The notes below the pieces were generated by a model. It had not been told where the DNA came from and did not search any database. It was given only the letters and a program-made list of their open reading frames with translations. Position numbers and translations under genes: made by a program. This document shows positions 51,650-59,420 of a stretch of DNA of 64,000 nucleotides, one piece after another. The DNA is taken from assembly GCA_964501335.1 (NCBI GenBank), contig CAZCTC010000041.1, positions 1 through 64,000 on the forward strand, given 5' to 3'. How positions within the stretch are numbered: position 1 is the stretch's first letter; the number at the start of each line of letters is the position of its first letter. The stretch is from CAZCTC01 sp964501335. Its GTDB lineage: Bacteria > Chloroflexota > Anaerolineae > B4-G1 > SLSP01.

Positions 51650-51677
51650 TTGACTCTCTGGGAGCTCCCTGTATAAT
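51650..51677 (+). promoter_or_regulatory. Strong promoter with palindromic operator in spacer
   Basis: TTGACT (51650-51655), 16-bp spacer, perfect TATAAT (51672-51677). The spacer contains the perfect 10-bp palindrome GGGAGCTCCC (51660-51669), a likely repressor site. It drives the paired small genes at 51712 and 52007. Confidence 0.72.
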
Positions 51678-51711
51678 TTCGCTCACTTGAGTGTGAAAAG
51701 GAGAAGGACCA

Positions 51712-51981
51712 ATGGCTGAATACATGGTCGTGGTTTCTGAGAATGTCAGCGAAGCCGGCACGTTGATTATCGAAGCTGAGTCTTTGCAGATTACAAATGG
51801 CGGCGATATCGTTTTATTGGACGGAATTGGCGCCCCGCTGGTGATGATTGCGGCCGGGGATTGGTTCTACGTTGAGCGCGAAGATGCCAGCGTGGAAGAG
51901 ATTGAGTACGATTATGAAGAAGAAGAGTTCGATCCGGGCGAAGAAGCAGAAGAAACTGAGCCGTCGGAAGACAACGCTTAA
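51712..51981 (+). CDS. Small protein with acidic tail, paralogue pair (first)
   Basis: The 89-residue protein has an N-terminal domain of about 60 residues (YMVVVSENVSEAGTLIIEAE, then VMIAAGDWFYVERED) and a Glu/Asp/Tyr-rich tail of about 30 residues. The next gene, 25 bp downstream, encodes a clear paralogue with the same domain and a different tail. There are no cysteines. I know no family. The acidic tail could bind calcium or other divalent cations, or a basic partner. ATG 51712 has AGGAG upstream, and a consensus promoter suggests high expression. Confidence 0.85.
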   Translation: MAEYMVVVSENVSEAGTLIIEAESLQITNGGDIVLLDGIGAPLVMIAAGDWFYVEREDASVEEIEYDYEEEEFDPGEEAEETEPSEDNA

Positions 51982-52006
51982 TTTTGGTATCTAAGGAGAC
52001 AGCATC

Positions 52007-52348
52007 ATGGCAGGTTATTTGACTTTGGTTTCTGAGAATGTGAGCGAGGCTGGGGCTTTGATCGTGGAGGCGGAGAGCGTCAAGCTGACCGATTCCGGAG
52101 ATCTGGCTTTCTTCAATTCCAACGGTGAGCCAATCGCTCTTATTGCGGCCGGGGAATGGTTTTATCTGGAACGCGATGATGCCGACGTAGAAGAGATCGA
52201 CGATTCCGACGAAGATTGGGAATGTGAGTGCGACGAGTGTGAATGTGACGGTGAGTGCGATTGTGAGTGCGATTGCGACGAGACCTGTGGCGATGATTGC
52301 GAATGCGATTGCCACAAGGACGCCGCGGAAGAACCAAAGAAAGAATAG
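52007..52348 (+). CDS. Small protein with metallothionein-like Cys/Asp/Glu tail
   Basis: The 113-residue protein shares its first 60 residues with the preceding gene (SENVSEAG, IAAGEWFYLERDD). Its tail has 12 cysteines between residues 73 and 102, nearly all as CxC with acidic spacers (CECDECECDGECDCECDC, then CGDDCECDCH), ending with His103. This resembles metallothioneins but the acidic composition is unusual. Zinc, copper, cadmium or cluster binding are possibilities. It is in an operon behind the palindrome-bearing promoter. ATG 52007 follows AAGGAGAC. Confidence 0.88.
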   Translation: MAGYLTLVSENVSEAGALIVEAESVKLTDSGDLAFFNSNGEPIALIAAGEWFYLERDDADVEEIDDSDEDWECECDECECDGECDCECDCDETCGDDCECDCHKDAAEEPKKE

Positions 52349-52375
52349 CTTTTTCCGCTCATTTTGGGGTAACAT

Positions 52376-52410
52376 CATTCGCGCGCTCCTTACCAGGGGC
52401 GCGCGAAATG
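52376..52410. terminator. Hairpin after the metallothionein-like gene
   Basis: CATTCGCGCGC and GCGCGCGAAATG arms, CTCCTTACCAGGG loop region, 28 bp after the stop. Confidence 0.65.
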
Positions 52411-52623
52411 TATAAGTCGGGCGGCATCCATCTAAAACGTGAAACGTAATGATGTCTCTCCGGGGCGGCTCTGGAAGCGGCTATGTTTTCGGCGGCCCTC
52501 ACCCCCCAGCTCCCTCTCCCCTGTTTTGTTGTTACGCAGCGACGCGATTCGAGATGATGCGTTTTAGGGTCTGGCTGCGAGCGATGCGGGAGGGAGAGGG
52601 GGGGAGAGCGTCTCTCCGGGGCG

Positions 52624-52745
52624 GTTCTGGAAAAGGGCCATGTTTTGGTGCGCCTTCTGAGGCGCACCAAAACATCAACAAAAAACTCTCTCTCGATCCC
52701 GCGCGTCGTTTTTTACGGGGAAAGCACCTGTTGCGGGACGTTACA
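52624..52745 (-). repeat. Two-hairpin interspersed repeat, copy 14
   Basis: Hairpin first at about 52640-52676 (ATGTTTTGGTGCGCC and GGCGCACCAAAACAT), then CGATCCCGCGCGTCG and TTGCGGGACGTTACAAG; continues to the tail motif at 52771-52785. Confidence 0.85.
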
Positions 52746-52770
52746 AGGCTCGGCCCTTACCCTAGGGGTC

Positions 52771-52785
52771 TATTTTCAAGACAGG
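52771..52785 (+). repeat. TATTTTCAAGACAGG tail motif
   Basis: Identical to 40871-40885. Its ACAGGAGAA provides the ribosome site ten bases before ATG 52796. Confidence 0.75.
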
Positions 52786-52795
52786 AGAACTGATA

Positions 52796-53791
52796 ATGAA
52801 CGATGCTTTGATTTCCCGAGCGGCGGAGCTTTACGGCGTTACGGCTGCCGATCTGCGGCGGATGCACGGTGGAAATTACAATCAGGTCTATGAATTTGAG
52901 CTGGCCGGCAAGGAGTATATCCTGCGCATTGCTCCGCCCGACGAGGAGTTTGATTTTGCAGCTTTGCAGAGTGTGCTGGCCTGGATGGCTTTTCTGGCGG
53001 AGAAGGGTGCCCCTGTTTCCCGGGTTGTTTCGTCGCGGCAAGGGGGTCGGGTGGAGCAGCTGGAGCAGGACGGCGGGCTTCATCAGGTCACGGTCTTTGA
53101 GAAGATTCCGGGAATCTTGGGAGAAGAGCTGGGGCCTGCGGATTGGACTCCGGTTCTCTATCGGGAGCTGGGGCGGGTGACGGGCCGTCTGCATGCTTTG
53201 GCCCCGGATTATATCCCTTTGGAGTCACTGCGGCGGCCGCAGTGGGATGAAGTGGCCAATAATTATAATCCTGCGGCCAATGTCGATCCGGAACTGACGT
53301 TGATCTGGGAGAAGCGGGCGGCGGTGCTCGATCATTTGCGTACTTTGCCCAAAACCCCGGATTGCTATGGTTTGATCCATGGAGATTTTCACGGCGGCAA
53401 TTTCCTGGTCAATGACGAACGCACGGCAATCCATGTGATCGACTTCGACGATTGTTTCTACGGCTGGTACATGATGGATATAGCCATGCATCTTTTTGAT
53501 CAGACGGTGCTCTATTCCGGAAGTGACAAATCAGAGTTTGCCGTGCGGCTCTGGCATGAATTGCTGGCCGGCTATCAGCTCGAGAAACCGTTGAGTGCTT
53601 TCTGGGCGGCCCAATTGCCTTATTTCTTGAAGTTGTTGGAGTTGGGGCTTTATGTGCAGGTCTATCGTTTTTACGATCCTGAGAAATCCGATCCGGATTC
53701 CTGGGTGGGAAAGTTCATGCCGGGCCGCCGGGCTCGTATTGAGCAGGATCGGCCCTGTCTGGAGATAGATTTTAATGACCTGTGTGGTTAG
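52796..53791 (+). CDS. APH-family phosphotransferase
   Basis: The 331-residue protein has an aminoglycoside-phosphotransferase-type kinase fold. The Brenner motif HGDFHGGN around residue 196 supplies the catalytic Asp and Asn, and IHVIDFDDCFYGW supplies the Mg-binding Asp. The N-terminal GGNYNQVYEFE is the nucleotide loop. Such proteins phosphorylate antibiotics, choline, homoserine or sugars; nothing here decides which. It begins right behind a repeat copy whose tail gives the ribosome site. Confidence 0.87.
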   Translation: MNDALISRAAELYGVTAADLRRMHGGNYNQVYEFELAGKEYILRIAPPDEEFDFAALQSVLAWMAFLAEKGAPVSRVVSSRQGGRVEQLEQDGGLHQVTVFEKIPGILGEELGPADWTPVLYRELGRVTGRLHALAPDYIPLESLRRPQWDEVANNYNPAANVDPELTLIWEKRAAVLDHLRTLPKTPDCYGLIHGDFHGGNFLVNDERTAIHVIDFDDCFYGWYMMDIAMHLFDQTVLYSGSDKSEFAVRLWHELLAGYQLEKPLSAFWAAQLPYFLKLLELGLYVQVYRFYDPEKSDPDSWVGKFMPGRRARIEQDRPCLEIDFNDLCG

Positions 53792-53945
53792 TTCGAAAGA
53801 CAAAGGAAAGAAAAGCTCATTTTGTCGGCGGCTTTCTGAAGCCGCCGACAAAATGAATAAAAACAACGTCTCTCTGTCTGTCCGGCGCGGCGTTTCATGC
53901 CGCACAAAAGCCGTCTGCGGGACGCTAAAAGAGTTAACCGTTCAG
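53790..53945 (-). repeat. Two-hairpin interspersed repeat, copy 15
   Basis: Hairpin first at about 53819-53855 (CATTTTGTCGGCGGC and GCCGCCGACAAAATG), then GTCCGGCGCGGCG and CTGCGGGACGCTAAAAG. It lies 24 bp before the esterase ATG. Confidence 0.85.
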
Positions 53946-53968
53946 CCTGTAAGGATGAGATAACGGAG

Positions 53969-54871
53969 ATGTCATTCAAGAAAGTTGCTCTGGTGTTTTT
54001 TGGAGTTGTTGGTTTGTTGGTCCTGGTCGGAGCTGTTCTGATGCTGGCGCCGAAAGAGGTTCGTGTAGAAAGCGATGTCGTTTACGGCGTTGCAGACGGT
54101 CAGTCGTTGCTGCTCGATCTTTATTTCCCGCCGGCAGATCCGGTTGCTGACTGGATGGAGGAACGGCGCCCGGCGTTGTTGATGGTCCATGGCGGGGGAT
54201 GGGCGAGCGGTGATAAATCCGATTTCTCTGATTCTGCGCGCGATTGGGCCAGATTGGGCTATGTTGTCGCTACTGTGAATTATCGTCTGGTTAAAGATGA
54301 CACCAATCTTTATCCGGCTCAACTGGACGATGTGCAGCGGGCGGTGCGCTGGCTGCGGTTTTATGCGGCGGAGTATCGTATCGATCCTGAGCGGGTGGGC
54401 GCTATCGGTGTCTCGGCGGGCGGGCATCTCGTGTCGCTATTGGGGACAATGGATACGCGGGACAATTCCGATCCGATGCTGGCTGATTATTCCAGCCGGG
54501 TGCAGTGTGTAGTGTCTATGTTCGGTCCCGGCGATTTGACGGTGGAATTCCCGCGAGAGCCCGATGATATAGAGTCGGTGGTGGCCGCCTTGATCGGAGC
54601 CTCGCGAGAGGAAGTCCCGGAACTTTATCAAGCGGCTTCTCCCATTTTCCATATCGATGAGGAGACGGCGCCTTTCTTGATTATAGCGGGGGAGCTGGAT
54701 ACGCTGGTGCCGATCGATCAGGCCCGGCGGCTCGATGCGGCGTTGCGGGAAGCCGGGATCGAATCGACGCTGATAGAATTTGCCGATGAGGGGCATGGGG
54801 TCGAAAAACCGGAGAATCAGGCGGAGTTCGGCGAGGTGCTCTATGCCTTTCTGACGCGCCATTTGAAATAG
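53969..54871 (+). CDS. Membrane-anchored alpha/beta hydrolase (esterase type)
   Basis: The 300-residue protein has an N-terminal membrane helix (about 6-27) and an alpha/beta-hydrolase domain of the BD-FAE/HSL-like group. HGGGW (residues 74-78) is the oxyanion motif, and the triad is Ser149 (GVSAGG), Asp244 (GELDTLVP) and His276 (DEGHG). It probably faces outward and cleaves esters of sugars or lipids. ATG 53969 with ACGGAG was chosen; the earlier frame runs through the repeat copy. A strong terminator follows. Confidence 0.9.
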   Translation: MSFKKVALVFFGVVGLLVLVGAVLMLAPKEVRVESDVVYGVADGQSLLLDLYFPPADPVADWMEERRPALLMVHGGGWASGDKSDFSDSARDWARLGYVVATVNYRLVKDDTNLYPAQLDDVQRAVRWLRFYAAEYRIDPERVGAIGVSAGGHLVSLLGTMDTRDNSDPMLADYSSRVQCVVSMFGPGDLTVEFPREPDDIESVVAALIGASREEVPELYQAASPIFHIDEETAPFLIIAGELDTLVPIDQARRLDAALREAGIESTLIEFADEGHGVEKPENQAEFGEVLYAFLTRHLK

Positions 54872-54891
54872 CGCCTGATTATGGGAGATTG

Positions 54892-54928
54892 TACAAATCG
54901 CGCCCGGCATTGCCGGGCGCGATTTGTA
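54892..54928. terminator. 17-bp perfect bidirectional terminator
   Basis: Arms 54892-54908 and 54912-54928 (TACAAATCGCGCCCGGC and its complement), ATT loop, between the converging esterase and FN3-protein genes. Confidence 0.9.
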
Positions 54929-54950
54929 TAAGAGGATCGCAGCTGTGGCT

Positions 54951-57900
54951 TCAGGGACGGGCGACGATCGGCAGGTAGAGCAGATAGCTGGTCTTGATTT
55001 CCAGTTCGCTGTTCGTCTGGACCGTGAGCGATTGGATAGCGCCGCTGGGATCGGTAATGCGGCTGTCGTTCAGGGTCAGAGCGGTGGGGCCGTTCTTGAT
55101 GGCCCGGAAGGTCAGGGTGACCAGTGTGCCGTTGCCGGTGGCTCCGGCTGCGGTGGGAGAAACCGAGTAGGCGCCCAGATTAATATGTCCGGTGGCCTGA
55201 TCGAGGGCGGCGGGCAGGAACTCTGCGGTGCGGCCGCTGCTGCCCAGGAAGGCGCCGGGAGTGACGGAGACCAGCTCCAGTGCCAGTGGATCATAGGCGA
55301 CTTCACTTTCAAAGGCGCCGAGGTTGAAGGCGTTTTGGATGTTGACCTGGACCTCGAAGGTCTGATCCGGAGCGACGGGCACCTGCGGCAGGCTGAGAGC
55401 GAGGTTGGCCGGGCCGCCCATGATTGTCTTGAGGATGGCACGGTTCAGCAGGGTGGAATGCCATTGACCGGCTACAATCTGGATGTCGCTGATATCGATT
55501 TCGTTGTTGTGGTTGATATCGTAGCAGAGTTCATAGCTGGGACTGCCCCAGGCGGCATTCCAGCGATTGGCGATGTTCTGGATATCGCTGATATCGACCT
55601 CTCCGTTGTTGTTGAAATCGCCGATCCGGCCGCCGATATTGATGATGCTGTTGGTGCTAATGACATCCAGCAGATTGCCGGCGATATCGGTGATCTGGCT
55701 GTTGTAGAAGGAGATGCCGGCAGCGCCGACTGCCAGCGGGCGTACCTGCAGGTAGGCGATTACGCCTTCACCTTCGGGGCCGGGAAGTGTGGGCGATACT
55801 TCACTGCGGCTGAAGGCGCCGAAGCTGACCGTGCCGCTGATGGGATCGATGATCGGGCCTAACATCGAGACGGTGCGGCTGGTGCTGCCCAGGAAATCAC
55901 CCAGGACGACCCCATCGATGGCGAGGAGGGTGGGATCGTAGGCGATGTTCAGGTCGAAAGCACCCAGGTTATGGGCATTGGCGATTTTCACGGCGACGCT
56001 GATGGGGGCATTGGGCGTAATGATGCCCGTCGTGGTGATCGGCTCGAAGTAGAGTTGTGCCGTATTGGTCACGATGTCCGCAATGGTGACGGTAATAACA
56101 TTGCTGTAGTCGGAAACCTGACTGGAGTTATAAGCATTGATGCGATAGAAATAGGTCAGACCCGGATAGACATTGTAATCGGTGTACCAGTAGTAATTCT
56201 CGGTCACGGTGGCAATGGGGGTCCAGCCCAGAATACTGGTGCTGTATTGGGCTGTGGCACGTTCCAGGTGGAAGCCTATCACGTTGGAATTGGGATTGCT
56301 CCAGTAAAGCTCGGCAACGTTTGAGTAATGCGCGGTGGTGTAGAGGGAGGGCGGAAAGAGGGTGGTGTTGGTGGGCGGTACTGTGATGCCGGCAACGTTG
56401 CTGTAATCTGAAATGCTGGTGCCGGTGAAGGCGCTTACCCGATAGAGATAGGATTTCCCGGGTTGCACGTTGGTATCCGTATAGACCGTGCGGGTGTTGG
56501 TGATGACGGCGAGCCGGGTCCATTGGGTGGAAGTATAGTTCTGTGTGGCGCGATCGATGTAGAAGCCTACCGTTGGGCTGTTGGGGTTGGCCCAGTAGAG
56601 CATGACCGCCCGCGTTGAGATCAGAGTGGCATAGAGGTTGTAAGGCGGCAGGATGGTGGTGCCGGTGGCGGGCAGGGTTACGCCGGCGATATTGCTGTAA
56701 TTGGAGGTGCCGGTCGTGTTGTAAGCGCGTACCCGATAGAGATAGGTGGCGCCAGGTTGGACGGCGGTATCTGTGTAGAGCGTGCGGGAGCTGGGCAGCG
56801 TGGCTACCAGATTCCATTGGAGGGTGCTCGAAATTTGCAGCGCCCGTTCCAGATAGAAGCCGGTTTCATTGGTATTGGAGTCGTTCCAGAAGAGATTGAC
56901 CGTGTGTGAATTCCGCACGGTGGCGGTGAGGTTGTAGGGCGGCTGAAGGTTGGTCCCGGTGATGGTGGCGCTGGCGACATTGCTGTAGTCTGAGACGCCG
57001 TAATGGTTGTAGGTCCTGACTCGATAGTTGTAGATGTAGCCGTTTTGGACATTGGTGTCGGTATAGACCCTGATTGTCCCGGTCAGGACGGCGATGAGGC
57101 TCCATTGGGTGGGGGTGTAATTATGGGTTTGTCGCTCCACATAGAAGCCGATGGCATCGGGGTTGGAATCGTGCCAGAAGAGATTGACCGTGCGTGAGTT
57201 CTGGACGGTGGCGGTGAGGTTGTACGGAGGCAGGAGATGGGTTCCTGTCGCGGCTACGGTGACTGTTGCCACCGTGCTGTAATCCGAAGCGCCGTAGGTG
57301 TTGAATAGACTGATTCGATAACCATAGGTCGCCCCGGGCAGCACATTGGTATCGGTGTACCAGGACCAGGCTGAGGTATTGGTCAAAACGGCGATGCGGC
57401 TCCATTGCGTGGTGGTGTAGCCGTAAAGAGCGCGTTCTACATAAGCCCCCAATGCGGTGGGGGTGTTGGGATCATACCAGGAGAGATTGATGGTGTTAGA
57501 GGTGTAGGAATTGGCGGTAAGGTGCTGGGGCGCAGTGAGTGGGAGGCCCGTAATGGTGATGTTGCTGATGTTGCTATAGTTGGAATAGAGATTATTGGTG
57601 ACGTTATAGGCGCGGATGCGATAGGAGTAAGTGCCGGAGACCACACTTGTATCCGTATAGACCTTGATCGTTCCGGTGATGACCGCCAGGTTACTCCATG
57701 TGTTGGAAAGAGAGTTGCTGCGTTCCAGGTAATAGTAGATCTGAGTGGTCGGACTGTAGGTCCAGGAGAGTCGTACGGCGCGTGAAGTCGAGAGCGTGGC
57801 GGTGAGGTTGGTGGGGGCCGGAATTGTGGTGCTGCCGGTTACCGTGATGATAACTATATAGCTATAGTCGGAGACTGAAGTGCTGGTGAAATGGCGGGCG

Positions 57901-58586
57901 CGGTAGAGATAGGTGTTCCCAGGGATGAGATGGGTGTCGGTATAGGAATTCCAACCGCTATAGGGGGAGGTGCGAGTCATGATGGAAGACCACTGGGGAT
58001 TGGTGTTGGTGTAGGGAGCTCGTTCAATGAAAACCATCACGGGAGAGGTGTTGGCATTATACCAGAGCAGATTGACGGTGCCGGAGCTGGGAGAAGTGAC
58101 CGAGAAATATTGGGGAGCTGAGAGGGTGGTGTTGGTGGGTGGGACGGTCACGGTTGTGACGTTGCTGTAGTTGGAGGCCGTATAGGAGCTATAAGCGGAC
58201 AGCCGGTACAAATACATCTTTCCGGGTTGGACGGTGGTATCGGTATAGCTGAGGGTGGGACTGTAGAGAAGGGTGATGGTCATCCATTGGGTAAAACTAT
58301 ATTCAGAACTGGTGCGTTGGATGGCATAGCCTACGGTGTCGGTATGCGGTCGGTTCCAATTCAAGGTCACGGTTGTCGAATTATTGAGATTGGCGGAGAG
58401 GGTTGGTGGGTAGAAGTTGGTTCCCGACATGGGTGCGGTTACCTGGAAAGCTGCGATCGGCGCGGCTTCGGTCCGGGTCGGCAGAGCGGCGTCGCCGTTC
58501 TGGGCCATGACGAACTGCACGGCGAAGAGCGACCCGATCAGGGTCAAAATTAAGACGGCAAAACGTTGGATTGGAATTCGTTTCAT
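54951..58586 (-). CDS. Giant exoprotein: eight FN3, two cohesins, one dockerin
   Basis: The 1211-residue protein has a signal peptide (about 1-28), eight FN3 repeats (about 55-840, each ending in YSNVxxVTV) and a cohesin-like domain (about 845-985). A dockerin type I pair follows (GDFNNNGEVDISDIQNIANR and DINHNNEIDISDIQIVAGQ, about 989-1044), then a second cohesin-like domain (about 1060-1200) and a tail LLYLPIVARP. Cohesin flanking a dockerin in one chain is unusual and could allow self-assembly. The tail resembles a surface-sorting or C-terminal motif common in Chloroflexota exoproteins (recollection, not checked). ATG 58586 follows GGAGG. Divergent from the ECF sigma gene. Confidence 0.92.
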   Translation of the reverse strand: MKRIPIQRFAVLILTLIGSLFAVQFVMAQNGDAALPTRTEAAPIAAFQVTAPMSGTNFYPPTLSANLNNSTTVTLNWNRPHTDTVGYAIQRTSSEYSFTQWMTITLLYSPTLSYTDTTVQPGKMYLYRLSAYSSYTASNYSNVTTVTVPPTNTTLSAPQYFSVTSPSSGTVNLLWYNANTSPVMVFIERAPYTNTNPQWSSIMTRTSPYSGWNSYTDTHLIPGNTYLYRARHFTSTSVSDYSYIVIITVTGSTTIPAPTNLTATLSTSRAVRLSWTYSPTTQIYYYLERSNSLSNTWSNLAVITGTIKVYTDTSVVSGTYSYRIRAYNVTNNLYSNYSNISNITITGLPLTAPQHLTANSYTSNTINLSWYDPNTPTALGAYVERALYGYTTTQWSRIAVLTNTSAWSWYTDTNVLPGATYGYRISLFNTYGASDYSTVATVTVAATGTHLLPPYNLTATVQNSRTVNLFWHDSNPDAIGFYVERQTHNYTPTQWSLIAVLTGTIRVYTDTNVQNGYIYNYRVRTYNHYGVSDYSNVASATITGTNLQPPYNLTATVRNSHTVNLFWNDSNTNETGFYLERALQISSTLQWNLVATLPSSRTLYTDTAVQPGATYLYRVRAYNTTGTSNYSNIAGVTLPATGTTILPPYNLYATLISTRAVMLYWANPNSPTVGFYIDRATQNYTSTQWTRLAVITNTRTVYTDTNVQPGKSYLYRVSAFTGTSISDYSNVAGITVPPTNTTLFPPSLYTTAHYSNVAELYWSNPNSNVIGFHLERATAQYSTSILGWTPIATVTENYYWYTDYNVYPGLTYFYRINAYNSSQVSDYSNVITVTIADIVTNTAQLYFEPITTTGIITPNAPISVAVKIANAHNLGAFDLNIAYDPTLLAIDGVVLGDFLGSTSRTVSMLGPIIDPISGTVSFGAFSRSEVSPTLPGPEGEGVIAYLQVRPLAVGAAGISFYNSQITDIAGNLLDVISTNSIINIGGRIGDFNNNGEVDISDIQNIANRWNAAWGSPSYELCYDINHNNEIDISDIQIVAGQWHSTLLNRAILKTIMGGPANLALSLPQVPVAPDQTFEVQVNIQNAFNLGAFESEVAYDPLALELVSVTPGAFLGSSGRTAEFLPAALDQATGHINLGAYSVSPTAAGATGNGTLVTLTFRAIKNGPTALTLNDSRITDPSGAIQSLTVQTNSELEIKTSYLLYLPIVARP

Positions 58587-58742
58587 CTTTTTCCTCCAAA
58601 AAATAAATAGGGTCTCATTGATAAAGACCCGACAACTTAATCTTAATTACAGTTTTGGGTGAAGGATTTTCCGGTATTTTTAATTCCGGTTAAAATTGAA
58701 AAATTATCGAGGTTTGAAAGTTTGTGTTTCCAGGAGTTGTTG
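58587..58742. promoter_or_regulatory. Divergent control region, FN3 protein and ECF sigma
   Basis: The 156-bp gap has an inverted repeat GGGTCT/AGACCC near 58611-58631 in the leader of the FN3 gene and CCGG...CCGG arms near 58669-58687 on the sigma side. It is AT-rich. No consensus ECF motif was identified. Confidence 0.4.
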
Positions 58743-59327
58743 ATGACCAAACGAACCGATCAGGAATGGATTCACCAGCTAAAGCAGAACGATACCCTGG
58801 CCGTTGAGGATCTCTGGCTCTTGCTTTACCAAAACGCATTGACTCTTTCGCGCTATTCTTTGACCGATTACGATGTAATGACTCAGGAATCGTTGGCGCA
58901 TGAAGCTACTTTACAGGCTTATCTTCGGTTAATCCAGTCCGGTGTCTATCATTATAATTTTGGCTGTCCTTTTTCCGCTTTTTGCCGGGTGGTGTTGGTC
59001 AATGAATTGCGTCGCGCGCTCAGTCGCCAGCCGGCGGTGGAAGAGGAATTTAATGATGAACAACATGATCTGCCGGCTTCGACGGTTGAAGTCGATCCTT
59101 CTCCTGATCTGATTTTGCAAAAGTTGCGTCCCTGTCTGGATCAGCTGCCCTCCAATGAGCGAGAGATCCTCGAAAGTGTCCATTTAAAGGATGAAGCTCC
59201 TCAGATTGTGGCCGACCGGCTGAAAATTACGCGCAATTACACCAATGTGCTGGCCCATCGGGCGCGTTTGAAGGTGCAAAAGTGCCTGAAAAAGCGAGGA
59301 TACAATGTTTCAGAGGATCTTTTGTGA
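58743..59327 (+). CDS. ECF-type sigma factor
   Basis: The 194-residue protein has a sigma region 2-like part (about 20-100, RYSLTDYDVMTQESLAHEATLQAY) and region 4 with LPSNEREILESVHLKDEAPQIVADRLKITRNYTNVLAHRARLKVQKCLKKRG, as in ECF factors. ATG 58743 follows AGGAGTTGTTG; the frame extends to 58659 without support. It sits just before a zinc-binding putative anti-sigma gene and a giant secreted protein. The target promoters are unknown but neighbouring genes are candidates. Confidence 0.87.
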   Translation: MTKRTDQEWIHQLKQNDTLAVEDLWLLLYQNALTLSRYSLTDYDVMTQESLAHEATLQAYLRLIQSGVYHYNFGCPFSAFCRVVLVNELRRALSRQPAVEEEFNDEQHDLPASTVEVDPSPDLILQKLRPCLDQLPSNEREILESVHLKDEAPQIVADRLKITRNYTNVLAHRARLKVQKCLKKRGYNVSEDLL

Positions 59328-59420
59328 AAAGTCTATAGCTTCGCGTGAAATGCGAAACGATAAACAAAAAGGCTGTAATTCTTCCCGGCTTTCAGGGTCT
59401 TTATAAGTAGGAGTGTCCAA

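Larger units (their letters stand above)
52349..52795. other. 447-bp intergenic region, repeats only
   Basis: Contains the hairpin 52376-52410 and two copies of TCTCTCCGGGGCGG (52453-52466 and 52612-52625) that flank a 160-bp unit with a GGGAGAG palindrome. A complete two-hairpin repeat (52624-52745) and the TATTTTCAAGACAGG motif (52771-52785) follow. No gene was seen. Confidence 0.75.

Noticed and set aside
33..53945. Repeats considered as a CRISPR or transposon system
   Set aside because: Copies are dispersed singly over 54 kb without spacers, and no cas gene or transposase was found in the window.
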